Assembly: GCA_937907205.1 (NCBI GenBank)
Contig: CALESE010000152.1
Location: 1-22,955, forward strand
Reading direction: 5' to 3'
DNA: 22,955 nucleotides
Source of the DNA: an uncultured Romboutsia sp.
GTDB lineage: Bacteria > Bacillota > Clostridia > Peptostreptococcales > Peptostreptococcaceae
Shown: piece by piece, positions 7,732 to 15,679 of the stretch
Numbering within the stretch: the first letter of the stretch is position 1
How the letters are laid out: each line of letters starts with the position of its first letter
Made by a program: the position numbers and the translations under genes
The notes under the pieces: model-generated
Told to the model about the DNA's origin: nothing
Database searches by the model: none
The model's input: only the letters and a program-made list of their open reading frames with translations

Positions 7732-7733
7732 AG

Positions 7734-8462
7734 TCATATTAACTTATCTTTTATTACCTTAACTTGATTTTTAGTTTCATAACTATTGTCATAAGGTGAC
7801 AAATTAGACCTATCAGAATTTATAACATCTTGGTTGTAATATATAAATCCTAAAGATTCTTCATCTTCTTTGTTTCTTATTTTATTACCCACAATAAAGA
7901 TTTTATTAACAAATATATCTTTACCAAGATTTTTTACTTTACGATATGTTTGTAAACTTCTTTCTCCTGACTATACAATAACTATAAATGCATCTACTCC
8001 TTGAGCTGTTCCTTTACCTAAATGTTCTATCCCTACTTCCATATCCATTATAAATACATCTTTATTTTGTAGTATTAGATGAGAACATAATCTTTTTAAT
8101 AGCATATGCTCTGGGCATACACATCCAGATCCTCCTGAATCTACAGTACCTAATATAAGCAATCTGACTCCATTAAATTCTTTGCAGTATTCCTAAGGTA
8201 TATCATCAACCTTTGTATTTAATTTGAACATTTTTCTGAAACTACCTGAATCTTATGAGGTTCTATCAAATACTAGTTTTTTCATCTATGATATAGGAAT
8301 AATTGATTCATATACCTCTTTTGGAAATCATAATGCTAAATTTGTATCTGGATCTGCATCTACAGCAACAACTATATATCCTTCATCTGAAAACATTCTT
8401 GATAACATATAATAAAAAGTTGTTTTGCCTACTCCACCCTTACCTGTTGTTGCTATTTTCAT
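7734..8462 (-). pseudogene. cooC: cooC remnant: CODH nickel-insertion ATPase with five in-frame stops
   Basis: CooC is the MinD-like ATPase that helps insert nickel into carbon monoxide dehydrogenase. One continuous 243-codon frame covers the full family length with no frameshift. It keeps the deviant Walker A KGGVGKTT (8-15), VDADPD (35-40), the CxC metal/dimer motif Cys114/Cys116 and a typical C-terminal SPYDNS. It is interrupted by five stop codons: TGA at codon 45 (8328-8330), TAG at 59 (8286-8288), TAA at 70 (8253-8255), TAG at 90 (8193-8195) and TAG at 164 (7971-7973). Family residues at codons 45, 59 and 164 are usually Gly, Glu and Glu, so single G-to-T changes explain them. The original ATG and a GGTGG ribosome binding site remain. 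All three stop types occur, so readthrough is very unlikely and the gene is dead. Confidence 0.9.
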
Positions 8463-8564
8463 ATTATACCACCTTTTGTTTATTTTAATCATATTCATAT
8501 TATTTCTATGTTTTTCAGTATTATTATTCGTTTTTACACATATTTTTTATAGTATATATATATG

Positions 8565-8990
8565 TTACTTTGCAATTTCTATATCTATTGCCCTAGGTTC
8601 TATACCTAAATTTTTCCATACTTTTTCTCTTTTTTGTGGAGCATTTTTAATAAATCTTCCAACTCCATAAGGTTTACCAAATTCCATAAGTGCAATATCT
8701 GCAACTTCGTGAGCTCTATCTTTTGCATGATATGAATGTGCTACTGTTCCTCCAGCTACTATTCTTGCAAAATTTCTTCCAACTATAACATGTTAATCTG
8801 CTCCACATAAGCCTCTTGGTGTTTTATGAGTTATTCTACATGAACCCATTCCATATGTTCTACAACAATTACCTTGTAAACCAAAACCGCCTTTAGATTT
8901 AAAATATAATTTCCTATCATACATAGTTTCTACACCATCTTTTTCCGCTTTATCAAGTAGAATCTTACTATTTAAATCAATTGTCATCAT
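8565..8990 (-). pseudogene. cooS: cooS remnant: N-terminal fragment of CO dehydrogenase catalytic subunit
   Basis: Intact CooS (about 630 residues) is the Ni-Fe-S enzyme that oxidises CO or reduces CO2. Here only about 141 codons remain, with TAA at codon 66 (8793-8795) and a final TAA at 8565-8567. The N-terminal Fe-S region is recognisable (GFGLQGNCC, MGSCRI, RGLCGAD) and so are VGRNFARIVAGGTVAHS and the LGIEPRAIDIEI region. Two ligand cysteines are gone: the cysteine before GFG is Gly34, and the third of the CC-x-x-C cluster is Tyr46. No Shine-Dalgarno site precedes the ATG pair. About 490 residues carrying the C- and B-cluster ligands are absent; the join lies between here and cooC at 8463-8564. 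The gene cannot make an active enzyme. Confidence 0.9.
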
Positions 8991-9081
8991 TTTTTTATCA
9001 TAATTATATCTGTAACCTAGTATTTAATAATATTTTTTCTTTCTCTTTAATACATATTTTATACTTTATATATTTATAACT

Positions 9082-9107
9082 AAAAAACTCCCATAAGGGA
9101 GTTTTTT
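9082..9107 (-). terminator. Terminator of the radical SAM/TPR operon
   Basis: An 11-bp stem (AAAAAACTCCC at 9082-9092 with its mate at 9097-9107) closes an ATAA loop and overlaps the TPR gene's stop codon. With A/T runs on both sides it may work in either direction. It cleanly separates this operon from the decayed CODH region. The gap 8991-9081 shows no clear promoter for the cooS remnant. Confidence 0.85.
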
Positions 9108-10248
9108 ATCTATATTTATCTAATTCTCTTAAACATGCAACTGTTACTTCATCTTGAGGGTCTAGCTCGTATGCTCTCTCTATGTAGTATATAGCATCAT
9201 CTAACTCATTATTATTTAAATATGCCATACCTAAGTTACATAATATTTCTGGGTCTTCTTTTATTTTAGCTGCTGTTTCAAAATATTCTATTGCTTTATC
9301 CATATTAAAACTTCCAGCTTCACAAAGACCTAATTCAACAAGTGCATCAACCTGATTTGGTTTTATTATTAATATTTTTTCAAAATATTTTTTAGCTTCT
9401 TCTATTTCATTCATATTTTTATATGCTAAACCTATCATAAATAATAGATTCCACCAATCTGAGTGCTCATCTTCAAGAGGTAACAATTTTTCTAAACCTT
9501 CTTCATTTCTACCTTGGAACACTAAGCTATACCCTTCTTCATACTGAACTTTAAAATCCATCTTACCTATGTTATCTTGAATTTCTCTTACTAGTTCATC
9601 TTCTATACCTAATTTTATAGCTTCTTCCCATATTACTTTAGCCTTTATATATTGACCTTGATTATAATAATGATATCCTAGGTGATAATATGCTAATGAG
9701 AAACCTTCATCTATTTGTATTATCATTTCTAATTTAGAAAGAGCTTCTAATAAGTATGCATTCATTGCATCACTATCCATTGATTTTTGCTCTTGTTTAG
9801 CTATTTCTTGGCATACTATAGAGTAATGATATAATCCTTCTATATCATTTGGATAAATAGTTATCATAGCTTTTAAGTATATTAATGAATCAGTAAGTTC
9901 TCCTATATCAAAATATTTTTTAGACATATACCCCATATATGCTTTTAAATCTAAATTTACCTTTACTTTAAATGCATCTAGGAATTTTTTATATTCTTCA
10001 TTATATTTAAAATTACTATCTATACCTATTATAAATATCATACCATCAGCTATAGACATTACATTTATATTATCTTGAGCTGTCTTTTCTTTTATACCTT
10101 TTACTAAAACATCATTTTTGATAGGTACATTTAAACCTTCACTTGGCATTTTATATCCTTCTATTTGGAATTCTCCATCATGTTTTATAGTTATAAAAGC
10201 TAACTCTTCAGCTTTTTTTAGTAGATACTTTTCTATTTTAAATTTCAT
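9106..10248 (-). CDS. TPR-repeat protein
   Basis: This 380-residue soluble protein has a distinct N-terminal region of about 110 residues, then tetratricopeptide repeats filling most of the rest. Repeat-like units include GLYHYSIVCQEIAK, AYYHLGYHYYNQGQYIKAKV, NLLFMIGLAYKNMNEIEEA, DALVELGLCEAGSFNMDKA and ILCNLGMAYLNNNELDDA. TPRs form helical scaffolds for protein binding, so a partner rather than a reaction is expected; I cannot name it. There is no signal peptide or membrane segment. It starts 11 bases after the radical SAM gene ends, with AGGAGAG in the gap, so the two are co-transcribed and may work together. Confidence 0.85.
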   Translation of the reverse strand: MKFKIEKYLLKKAEELAFITIKHDGEFQIEGYKMPSEGLNVPIKNDVLVKGIKEKTAQDNINVMSIADGMIFIIGIDSNFKYNEEYKKFLDAFKVKVNLDLKAYMGYMSKKYFDIGELTDSLIYLKAMITIYPNDIEGLYHYSIVCQEIAKQEQKSMDSDAMNAYLLEALSKLEMIIQIDEGFSLAYYHLGYHYYNQGQYIKAKVIWEEAIKLGIEDELVREIQDNIGKMDFKVQYEEGYSLVFQGRNEEGLEKLLPLEDEHSDWWNLLFMIGLAYKNMNEIEEAKKYFEKILIIKPNQVDALVELGLCEAGSFNMDKAIEYFETAAKIKEDPEILCNLGMAYLNNNELDDAIYYIERAYELDPQDEVTVACLRELDKYR

Positions 10249-10259
10249 GCTTCTCTCCT

Positions 10260-12014
10260 TTATAACTCTATACTATATGCTTTTGATTTTTCAAATACCT
10301 TTTTGTCATCATATATAAATAATATAACATTATCTTTTCTATCAACATATGATTTTATATCTTTTTTAAGTTTTAGTATATCGTAATTAAATGGTTCAAA
10401 ATGAACATATTTTATTATATGTTTAGCTGGTTTATTTTCAAAACTTGGTGAATATTTAACTATGTTATTTTCATCTTGTAAAAATACATGACATCTATTT
10501 TTAAAATCTTCTAATTCTAATTTATTAAAGAATTGTGGTAAATTTGAAGTTTTACCTAGTGATATATAATCATATTTTAATACGTCATTAAATAAGTCAT
10601 TATTATTATTTATTTTTTCATTATAGAAATCTAATAATATTTTATATAATTGATTTTTGCCCTGTGCCATATCAAAGTATCCATTATCATCAAAATACGT
10701 TGCAAAATCTTCAAAGAACTTAAATGGACTTTCACTATAATAGTTGAATATTATGTATTTCATAGATAGTATGAAGTTCTTAGAATTATAGTATCTTTCT
10801 AATATCTCTTCAATATCTTTTAGTTTTAGTATTTGAGAATAACTCATATAATCGTTATAAAGTATTTCATATGGTGGATAATCTTTATATCTATATCCAT
10901 GCTTATTAGCCCTATTTCTTACACCTGTTCCTTTTATCATCTTTAAGAAACCTAATTGTAAGTGCTCTATACCTAAATTAAATACATCATTAAATGATTT
11001 CTCAAAACTTGCATAGTCTTCATAAGGAAGCCCTGCTATTAAGTCTAAATGTTGATGTATATTTCTATAAGATGCTATTTTTTGAACAACATAGGAAAGT
11101 TTTTTAAAATCATCACGTCTACCTACTTCTTCTAGTACCTTCTCATTAGTTGTTTGAACACCTATTTCAAATTGGAATAAGCCTTCTTTACAACTTGCTA
11201 AGAAATCTAACATATCATCATTCAATAAATGAGCTGTAACTTCAAAATGATAAGTTGTATAATTATTATCATTTTCCATTAAAAATTCCATTATCTCTTT
11301 AGCGAACTTTTTATTTGCATTGAATGTTCTATCTATAAATTTAATCTGAGATACTCTTGCATCTATTAATAACTTTAAATCTTTTTTAACCCTATCTATA
11401 CTAAAATATCTTAATCCTTTTAATGTAGATGATAAGCAATATTGACAGTTAAATGGACACCCTCTTGATGTTTCATAATAAACAATTCTATTTTCATATT
11501 CACTTGGGTCTAGGTTTTCATATGGACTTGGAATTTCATCAAGATTTTGAAGAAGTTCCATAGGCTTATTAGTTATAATCTCTTCACCTTCTCTAAATAC
11601 TAGTCCATTGACATCTCTTATATCCTTTTTCCCTTGTAAATGAAGAACTAAATCTCTAAATACAAGTTCGCCTTCACCACATAGTATATAATCTACAAAA
11701 TCATAGTTTCTCATAGAACATTCACTATCATAAGTAACTTCTGGCCCACCTAGAGCTATTTTTGTATCAGGATTAATTTTTTTTATATTTTCACAAAGCT
11801 TAACTATATCACTTATATTCCATATATAAGTTGAGAATAAAATAATATCATAATTATTTTTATGTATATCTTTTAATATGTAATCTAAATCATTATTTAT
11901 AGTATATTCTTTTATATCTACATCTACTATATCTTTTACAAAAGCCTTTAAATATCTTATTGCTAAATTTGTATGTATAAATTTAGAATTTAGTGTTGTT
12001 AATAATATTTTCAA
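10260..12014 (-). CDS. B12-binding-domain radical SAM protein (DUF4080 type)
   Basis: This 584-residue protein has an N-terminal cobalamin-binding-like Rossmann domain (roughly residues 1-135, with LGGPEV and CGEGE) and a radical SAM core. The cluster motif is CPFNCQYC, giving Cys186, Cys190 and Cys193 counted from the TTG start; it should bind a 4Fe-4S cluster and S-adenosylmethionine. The long C-terminal part fits the DUF4080 group. The reaction is not known to me; relatives include radical methylases and methylthiotransferase-like enzymes. The longest frame opens with GTG at 12023, but that GTG lies inside the AGAGGTG ribosome binding site. The TTG at 12012-12014, 6 bases further, is the better start and gives the family-like opening MKILLTTLNSKFIHTNLAIR. 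It is the first gene of an operon with the TPR protein. Confidence 0.85.
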   Translation of the reverse strand: MKILLTTLNSKFIHTNLAIRYLKAFVKDIVDVDIKEYTINNDLDYILKDIHKNNYDIILFSTYIWNISDIVKLCENIKKINPDTKIALGGPEVTYDSECSMRNYDFVDYILCGEGELVFRDLVLHLQGKKDIRDVNGLVFREGEEIITNKPMELLQNLDEIPSPYENLDPSEYENRIVYYETSRGCPFNCQYCLSSTLKGLRYFSIDRVKKDLKLLIDARVSQIKFIDRTFNANKKFAKEIMEFLMENDNNYTTYHFEVTAHLLNDDMLDFLASCKEGLFQFEIGVQTTNEKVLEEVGRRDDFKKLSYVVQKIASYRNIHQHLDLIAGLPYEDYASFEKSFNDVFNLGIEHLQLGFLKMIKGTGVRNRANKHGYRYKDYPPYEILYNDYMSYSQILKLKDIEEILERYYNSKNFILSMKYIIFNYYSESPFKFFEDFATYFDDNGYFDMAQGKNQLYKILLDFYNEKINNNNDLFNDVLKYDYISLGKTSNLPQFFNKLELEDFKNRCHVFLQDENNIVKYSPSFENKPAKHIIKYVHFEPFNYDILKLKKDIKSYVDRKDNVILFIYDDKKVFEKSKAYSIEL

Positions 12015-12114
12015 ATATTTCACCTCTTTTTTATATTTTTATATATTTTTGTATGCATTTTAGGTTAAAATAATATATGTAACTTATTATCAAATAATTT
12101 TTGATTAGAAGGTT

Positions 12115-12143
12115 TTTACATACTTTTTGTAGAATATTATATT
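12115..12143 (+). promoter_or_regulatory. Putative promoter of the 66-aa gene
   Basis: TTTACA (12115-12120, 5 of 6 to consensus) and TATATT (12138-12143, 5 of 6) are separated by 17 bases. The ribosome binding site AGGAAG (12161-12166) and ATG (12173) follow at normal distances. This favours the short start at 12173 over the longer open frame from 12101, which would begin upstream of the promoter. Confidence 0.55.
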
Positions 12144-12172
12144 ATCATTATAGATTAGAAAGGAAGTTTTAT

Positions 12173-12373
12173 ATGGAATTATTTAATCAAGTATCTATTA
12201 ATGCTTTATCTAAAAGAGACTTATTACTTATTGTAAAAGCATTAGAGTATACTAACGAAAATACAGATATTGAAGATTTTATAGAACTTAGAAACAGTAT
12301 AGTTAAAGAATTATGTTTTTTAACTGAAACTACTGAAGAAGAATTTATTAATTATTTAGAATCTAATGATTAA
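12173..12373 (+). CDS. Small 66-residue protein of unknown function
   Basis: The protein begins MELFNQVSINALSKRDLLL and is acidic and probably helical, with no signal peptide, membrane segment or cysteine cluster. I do not recognise the family. An open frame extends upstream to 12101, but only the ATG at 12173 has a Shine-Dalgarno site (AGGAAG) at good spacing, and a promoter lies inside the extended part. It is transcribed divergently from the radical SAM gene and converges on the next gene with only two bases between stop codons. It is intact and well supplied with signals, so it is probably real. Confidence 0.75.
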   Translation: MELFNQVSINALSKRDLLLIVKALEYTNENTDIEDFIELRNSIVKELCFLTETTEEEFINYLESND

Positions 12374-12375
12374 TT

Positions 12376-13299
12376 TTATACTTTTTTAAATTTTAAAGTA
12401 TATTCACCTGACTTAGCTCTAATATTTAACTTGAGTATATTATCATTAAAAGTTTTAGATATAACTATTATCTGATTGAATATAGGGTCTATCAATTTAT
12501 CTCCTTCATTAAGACTTATTAAATTACGTGGGTCTACCGTATGATTATATCTTTTCTTGTTAACTTTATAAGTTCTTAATTTAGTAATATACTCAGACAT
12601 TGAAATTATAAATTCTATATTGTCTATACTATAGTTTTTTTCTTCTCCTAGTATAGATAGTATAGATTTTTTTATACTTTTAGTTCCATCATTGTTACTT
12701 TCTCTATCTTCTATATAAATATCATACAAAATATTTAATAATGTTACTATTATTTTTTTATCATCATATTCTTCTATTTTTAAATCTATATATTTATCAA
12801 TTTGTTGTATTATATTAATCCTTGCCATTTGAAATTTAATGGTATTTAATTTGTCAAGTTCAATTGTAAAACCTATAATTTTATCTTTAATATTTTGTAA
12901 TAATTCATTATACTCTATATCCTTATTTTCAATAATTGTATGTATTATTGAGTTGTACAAAACTGCACCTAATAAGTATTCAAATAAATATTCTTCCTTC
13001 TTTAAATATTTTATATATTTTTTTATTAATGATACAACTTCATACTCACTTTTTTGAATGTTAGTATTAGATATTATTACTGGAAGTAATATATTTAGTA
13101 TATTATTATATTTTATACTTTCACCATAAAACCTATAATAAACCAATTCATCTTTTAACCTTGCATTATCTATAAATACATATCTTTGCTTACTATCATC
13201 TATTAAACATTTTGTATTTACTATCATTAAGTCTCGTAAATTTTTATCATCTATATCAAAAGCTGATATATATGCATTTTTTATTATATTTTGCTTCAT
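12376..13299 (-). CDS. Conserved-looking hypothetical protein, 307 residues
   Basis: The product is rich in Ile, Lys, Asn and Tyr and looks like a mainly helical cytosolic protein with a C-terminal beta-rich end (roughly DPRNLISLNEGDKLIDPIFN onward, ending KFKKV). No signal peptide, transmembrane helix or catalytic motif stands out, and I do not recognise the family. The open frame begins at 13347, but GAGGAAGG lies 8 bases before the ATG at 13297-13299, so I start there. A possible promoter (TTGATA at 13342-13347, 18-base spacer, TATTAC at 13318-13323) supports this, because it sits inside the extended frame. Its stop codon lies two bases from that of the converging small gene. Confidence 0.75.
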   Translation of the reverse strand: MKQNIIKNAYISAFDIDDKNLRDLMIVNTKCLIDDSKQRYVFIDNARLKDELVYYRFYGESIKYNNILNILLPVIISNTNIQKSEYEVVSLIKKYIKYLKKEEYLFEYLLGAVLYNSIIHTIIENKDIEYNELLQNIKDKIIGFTIELDKLNTIKFQMARINIIQQIDKYIDLKIEEYDDKKIIVTLLNILYDIYIEDRESNNDGTKSIKKSILSILGEEKNYSIDNIEFIISMSEYITKLRTYKVNKKRYNHTVDPRNLISLNEGDKLIDPIFNQIIVISKTFNDNILKLNIRAKSGEYTLKFKKV

Positions 13300-13396
13300 T
13301 AATATTACCTTCCTCGTGTAATACTTTATAATAACTATTTTTATCAACCATAATATTTAATATACTTCTATTTAAACCTGTTGTATAGTATGTATT

Positions 13397-13424
13397 AAAA
13401 AAAATAGACAGCTTATAAGCTGTC
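13397..13424 (-). terminator. Terminator of argS
   Basis: The stem GACAGC/GCTGTC (13407-13412 with 13419-13424, within a perfect 18-base palindrome) is followed on the minus strand by TA and eight T. It begins 10 bases past the argS stop codon. Confidence 0.85.
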
Positions 13425-13434
13425 ATTTATATTG

Positions 13435-15135
13435 TTACATTCTTTCTGGTGCTTTCATTCCTAATAAAGCAAGACCATTTTCTAATACTTGTTTAGTTGC
13501 CGAAACTAAAGCAAGTCTAGATTTTCTTAATTCTACATCATCAACTAATATTGGATTATCATGATAGAATTTGTTGAATGCTTGAGCTAAATCAAGTACA
13601 AATCTTGTTATTATATGAGGCTCATTTTTTCTTAAACTTGTAAGTATAGACTTATTGAATGATCCTATAACTTTTAGTACTTGTGCACTATCTTCGTCAT
13701 TTAATAACTCATAGTTTATATCAGTTGTAACTTCTTCATTAGCTTTTCTAAGTACTGCACAGCATCTTGCATGAGTATATTGTACATAAGGCCCTGTTTC
13801 TCCATCAAAGCTTAATGTTCTATCCCATGAGAATGTATAGTCTTTTATTCTACTATTAGATAATTCTTGGAATACTACAGCCCCAACTCCAACTTGTTTA
13901 GCTATTTCATCAATATTTAAAGCATTTGGATTTTTAGCTAACATTGTTTCTTTTGTTTTCTCTATAGCTTGATTTAAAACATCTTCTAAGAATACTACTC
14001 TACCTTTTCTAGTAGACATAGTTCCTTCTTCTAAAGCAACCATACCAAATGGTACATGTATCATATCTTTAGACCATTCAAATCCAATAAGTTCTAATAC
14101 TTTAAATAATTGTTGGAAATGAAGACTTTGTTGAGATCCAACTACATATATACATTTTTCAAAATCATAATTTTCTTTTCTATATAACGCAGCAGCTAAA
14201 TCTCTAGTCATATATAAAGTAGATCCATCATTTTTAGTTATAAGTGCTGGTGGCATATTGTACTCTTCTAAATCAACTATATTTGTTCCTTCAGATTGTT
14301 TTAATATACCTTTATCTTTTATTATATCTATTACTCTATCCATTTTATCTGAATAGAAGCTTTCTCCATTATATGAATCAAACTCTATATCTAATAAGTC
14401 ATAAACTCTAGCAAATTCTTTTAAACTTTCATCTCTAAACCATTGCCATAATGCCTTAGCTTCTTCATCTCCATTTTCTAACTTAGTAAACCATGCTCTA
14501 GCTTCATCTTCCATTTCTGGATATTTTTCAGCTTCATCATGAAACTTTATATATAGTTTAAGTAATTCTGGTATCGGGTTAGATTCAACTGTTTCTTTAT
14601 CTCCCCATAACTTGAATGCTACTATTAATTTACCAAATTGAGTTCCGTAATCTCCTAAATGGTTAACTCTAACTACATTATATCCTTGAGAATTATATAT
14701 TTTATATAAAGCATTACCTATAACAGTAGTTCTTATATGTCCTATATGGAATGGCTTTGCTATATTAGGAGAAGAGAAATCTATTACTACTGATTTATCT
14801 TTTCCTAAATCACTATGTCCATAATCTTTACCTTTTGATAATACATCTTTTATAACACTTTCTGCTAATTGAGATTTGTTAACAAAAAAGTTAACATATC
14901 CTCCCATAGGTACAACTTTTGTTATTGCGTCTTTAGCTTCTATTTGTTCTGCTAAATCAGCAGCTATCATATTAGGTGCTTTTCTAAATACCTTAGCTAA
15001 TTTAAAACATGGAAAAGCATAATCACCCATTTCTTTATTTGGTGGTATTTCTATTAATGCTACTATTTCTTCTAATGATAACTCTTCTATTTTTTCTTTT
15101 AAGAAATTGGCTACTGCCACTTTGAAGTCTTGCAT
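13435..15135 (-). CDS. argS: Arginyl-tRNA synthetase
   Basis: ArgRS charges tRNA-Arg with arginine using ATP. The 566-residue length is standard. The class I HIGH motif is at residues 130-133 (SSPNIAKPFHIGHIR), and the second signature is the relaxed MSTRKG form usual for this enzyme rather than KMSKS. An N-terminal Add1-like domain (about 1-110) and a C-terminal DALR anticodon-binding domain (about the last 110, with GPYVQYTHARCCAVLRK just before it) are present. Two ATGs overlap near the start; the one at 15133-15135 has AGGAG at 7 bases. A promoter candidate lies upstream and a strong terminator follows, so it is probably its own unit. Confidence 0.96.
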   Translation of the reverse strand: MQDFKVAVANFLKEKIEELSLEEIVALIEIPPNKEMGDYAFPCFKLAKVFRKAPNMIAADLAEQIEAKDAITKVVPMGGYVNFFVNKSQLAESVIKDVLSKGKDYGHSDLGKDKSVVIDFSSPNIAKPFHIGHIRTTVIGNALYKIYNSQGYNVVRVNHLGDYGTQFGKLIVAFKLWGDKETVESNPIPELLKLYIKFHDEAEKYPEMEDEARAWFTKLENGDEEAKALWQWFRDESLKEFARVYDLLDIEFDSYNGESFYSDKMDRVIDIIKDKGILKQSEGTNIVDLEEYNMPPALITKNDGSTLYMTRDLAAALYRKENYDFEKCIYVVGSQQSLHFQQLFKVLELIGFEWSKDMIHVPFGMVALEEGTMSTRKGRVVFLEDVLNQAIEKTKETMLAKNPNALNIDEIAKQVGVGAVVFQELSNSRIKDYTFSWDRTLSFDGETGPYVQYTHARCCAVLRKANEEVTTDINYELLNDEDSAQVLKVIGSFNKSILTSLRKNEPHIITRFVLDLAQAFNKFYHDNPILVDDVELRKSRLALVSATKQVLENGLALLGMKAPERM

Positions 15136-15166
15136 TTCATTTCTCCTCTCTTACTCTTATCTATTT

Positions 15167-15195
15167 ATGGTAAATCAATTTTTAAGTTTTTTCAA
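15167..15195 (-). promoter_or_regulatory. Putative argS promoter
   Basis: On the minus strand TTGAAA (15190-15195) and TACCAT (15167-15172) are separated by 17 bases, in the gap between the DUF523 gene and argS. The -10 box is only 4 of 6 to consensus. No T-box leader features were seen in this short gap. Confidence 0.4.
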
Positions 15196-15223
15196 GCTAT
15201 TTACGACTTTTATTGACTATAAT

Positions 15224-15670
15224 TTACAATATATCATATTCATTAATTACTTTTATTTTATTATTCTTAAATAAAGCTGTTGTGGTTCCTACTCCAGGTA
15301 TTTTTTTACCAGAAAAAGTTCCGTCATATATATAGTTACTACCGCATGATGGGCTTCCTTCTTTTAATATAGCCTTTTTACAACCATACATTTTTGCTAT
15401 CTTTAGGCATTCATTTGCTCCATTTATAAATTCTTTAGTTACATCTTTACCTGTATTGTCGATTATATTTGAATAATTATTTATAACATCATATCCATCA
15501 CCATCAACTATTTCTGATGGTTTTCTAGGTGTTGATAATCCACCTAATTGCTCTGGACAAATAAGTATATATTCTTTGTCTTTTAAGTAATCTACTACTT
15601 TATCATTTTTATTATTATTTCCATTGTATTTACAATTTATTCCAAGTAAACATGCTGATACTGCTATCAT
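15224..15670 (-). CDS. DUF523 family protein
   Basis: This 148-residue cytosolic protein matches the DUF523 family, whose biochemical role I do not know. Conserved features are Cys7 and Cys13 in SACLLGINCKYNG, ICPEQLGG around residue 40, and SPSCGS at 106-111. The pattern of conserved cysteines suggests a metal or Fe-S site, which is inference. It starts 9 bases after mutS2 ends, with AAGGAG overlapping the mutS2 stop codon, so translation is likely coupled and the two genes share a transcript. Confidence 0.85.
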   Translation of the reverse strand: MIAVSACLLGINCKYNGNNNKNDKVVDYLKDKEYILICPEQLGGLSTPRKPSEIVDGDGYDVINNYSNIIDNTGKDVTKEFINGANECLKIAKMYGCKKAILKEGSPSCGSNYIYDGTFSGKKIPGVGTTTALFKNNKIKVINEYDIL

Positions 15671-15679
15671 AACATCTCC

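Noticed and set aside
7641..7733. A THF riboswitch ahead of fhs
   Set aside because: The gap is too short and AT-only; the conserved GC-rich elements of that riboswitch are not present.
7971..8162. A 63-residue minus-strand protein with a CxC motif
   Set aside because: It is only the stretch between two nonsense codons of the cooC remnant and has no start signal of its own.
7734..8462. cooC expressed by stop-codon readthrough, selenocysteine or recoding
   Set aside because: All three stop codons occur, at sites where the family has Gly or Glu, and the neighbouring cooS is truncated. No recoding hairpin was seen after the TGA.
8224..8670. Short plus-strand open frames over the cooC/cooS remnants
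   Set aside because: They are antisense to recognisable remnants, are low-complexity hydrophobic sequence, and lack Shine-Dalgarno sites.
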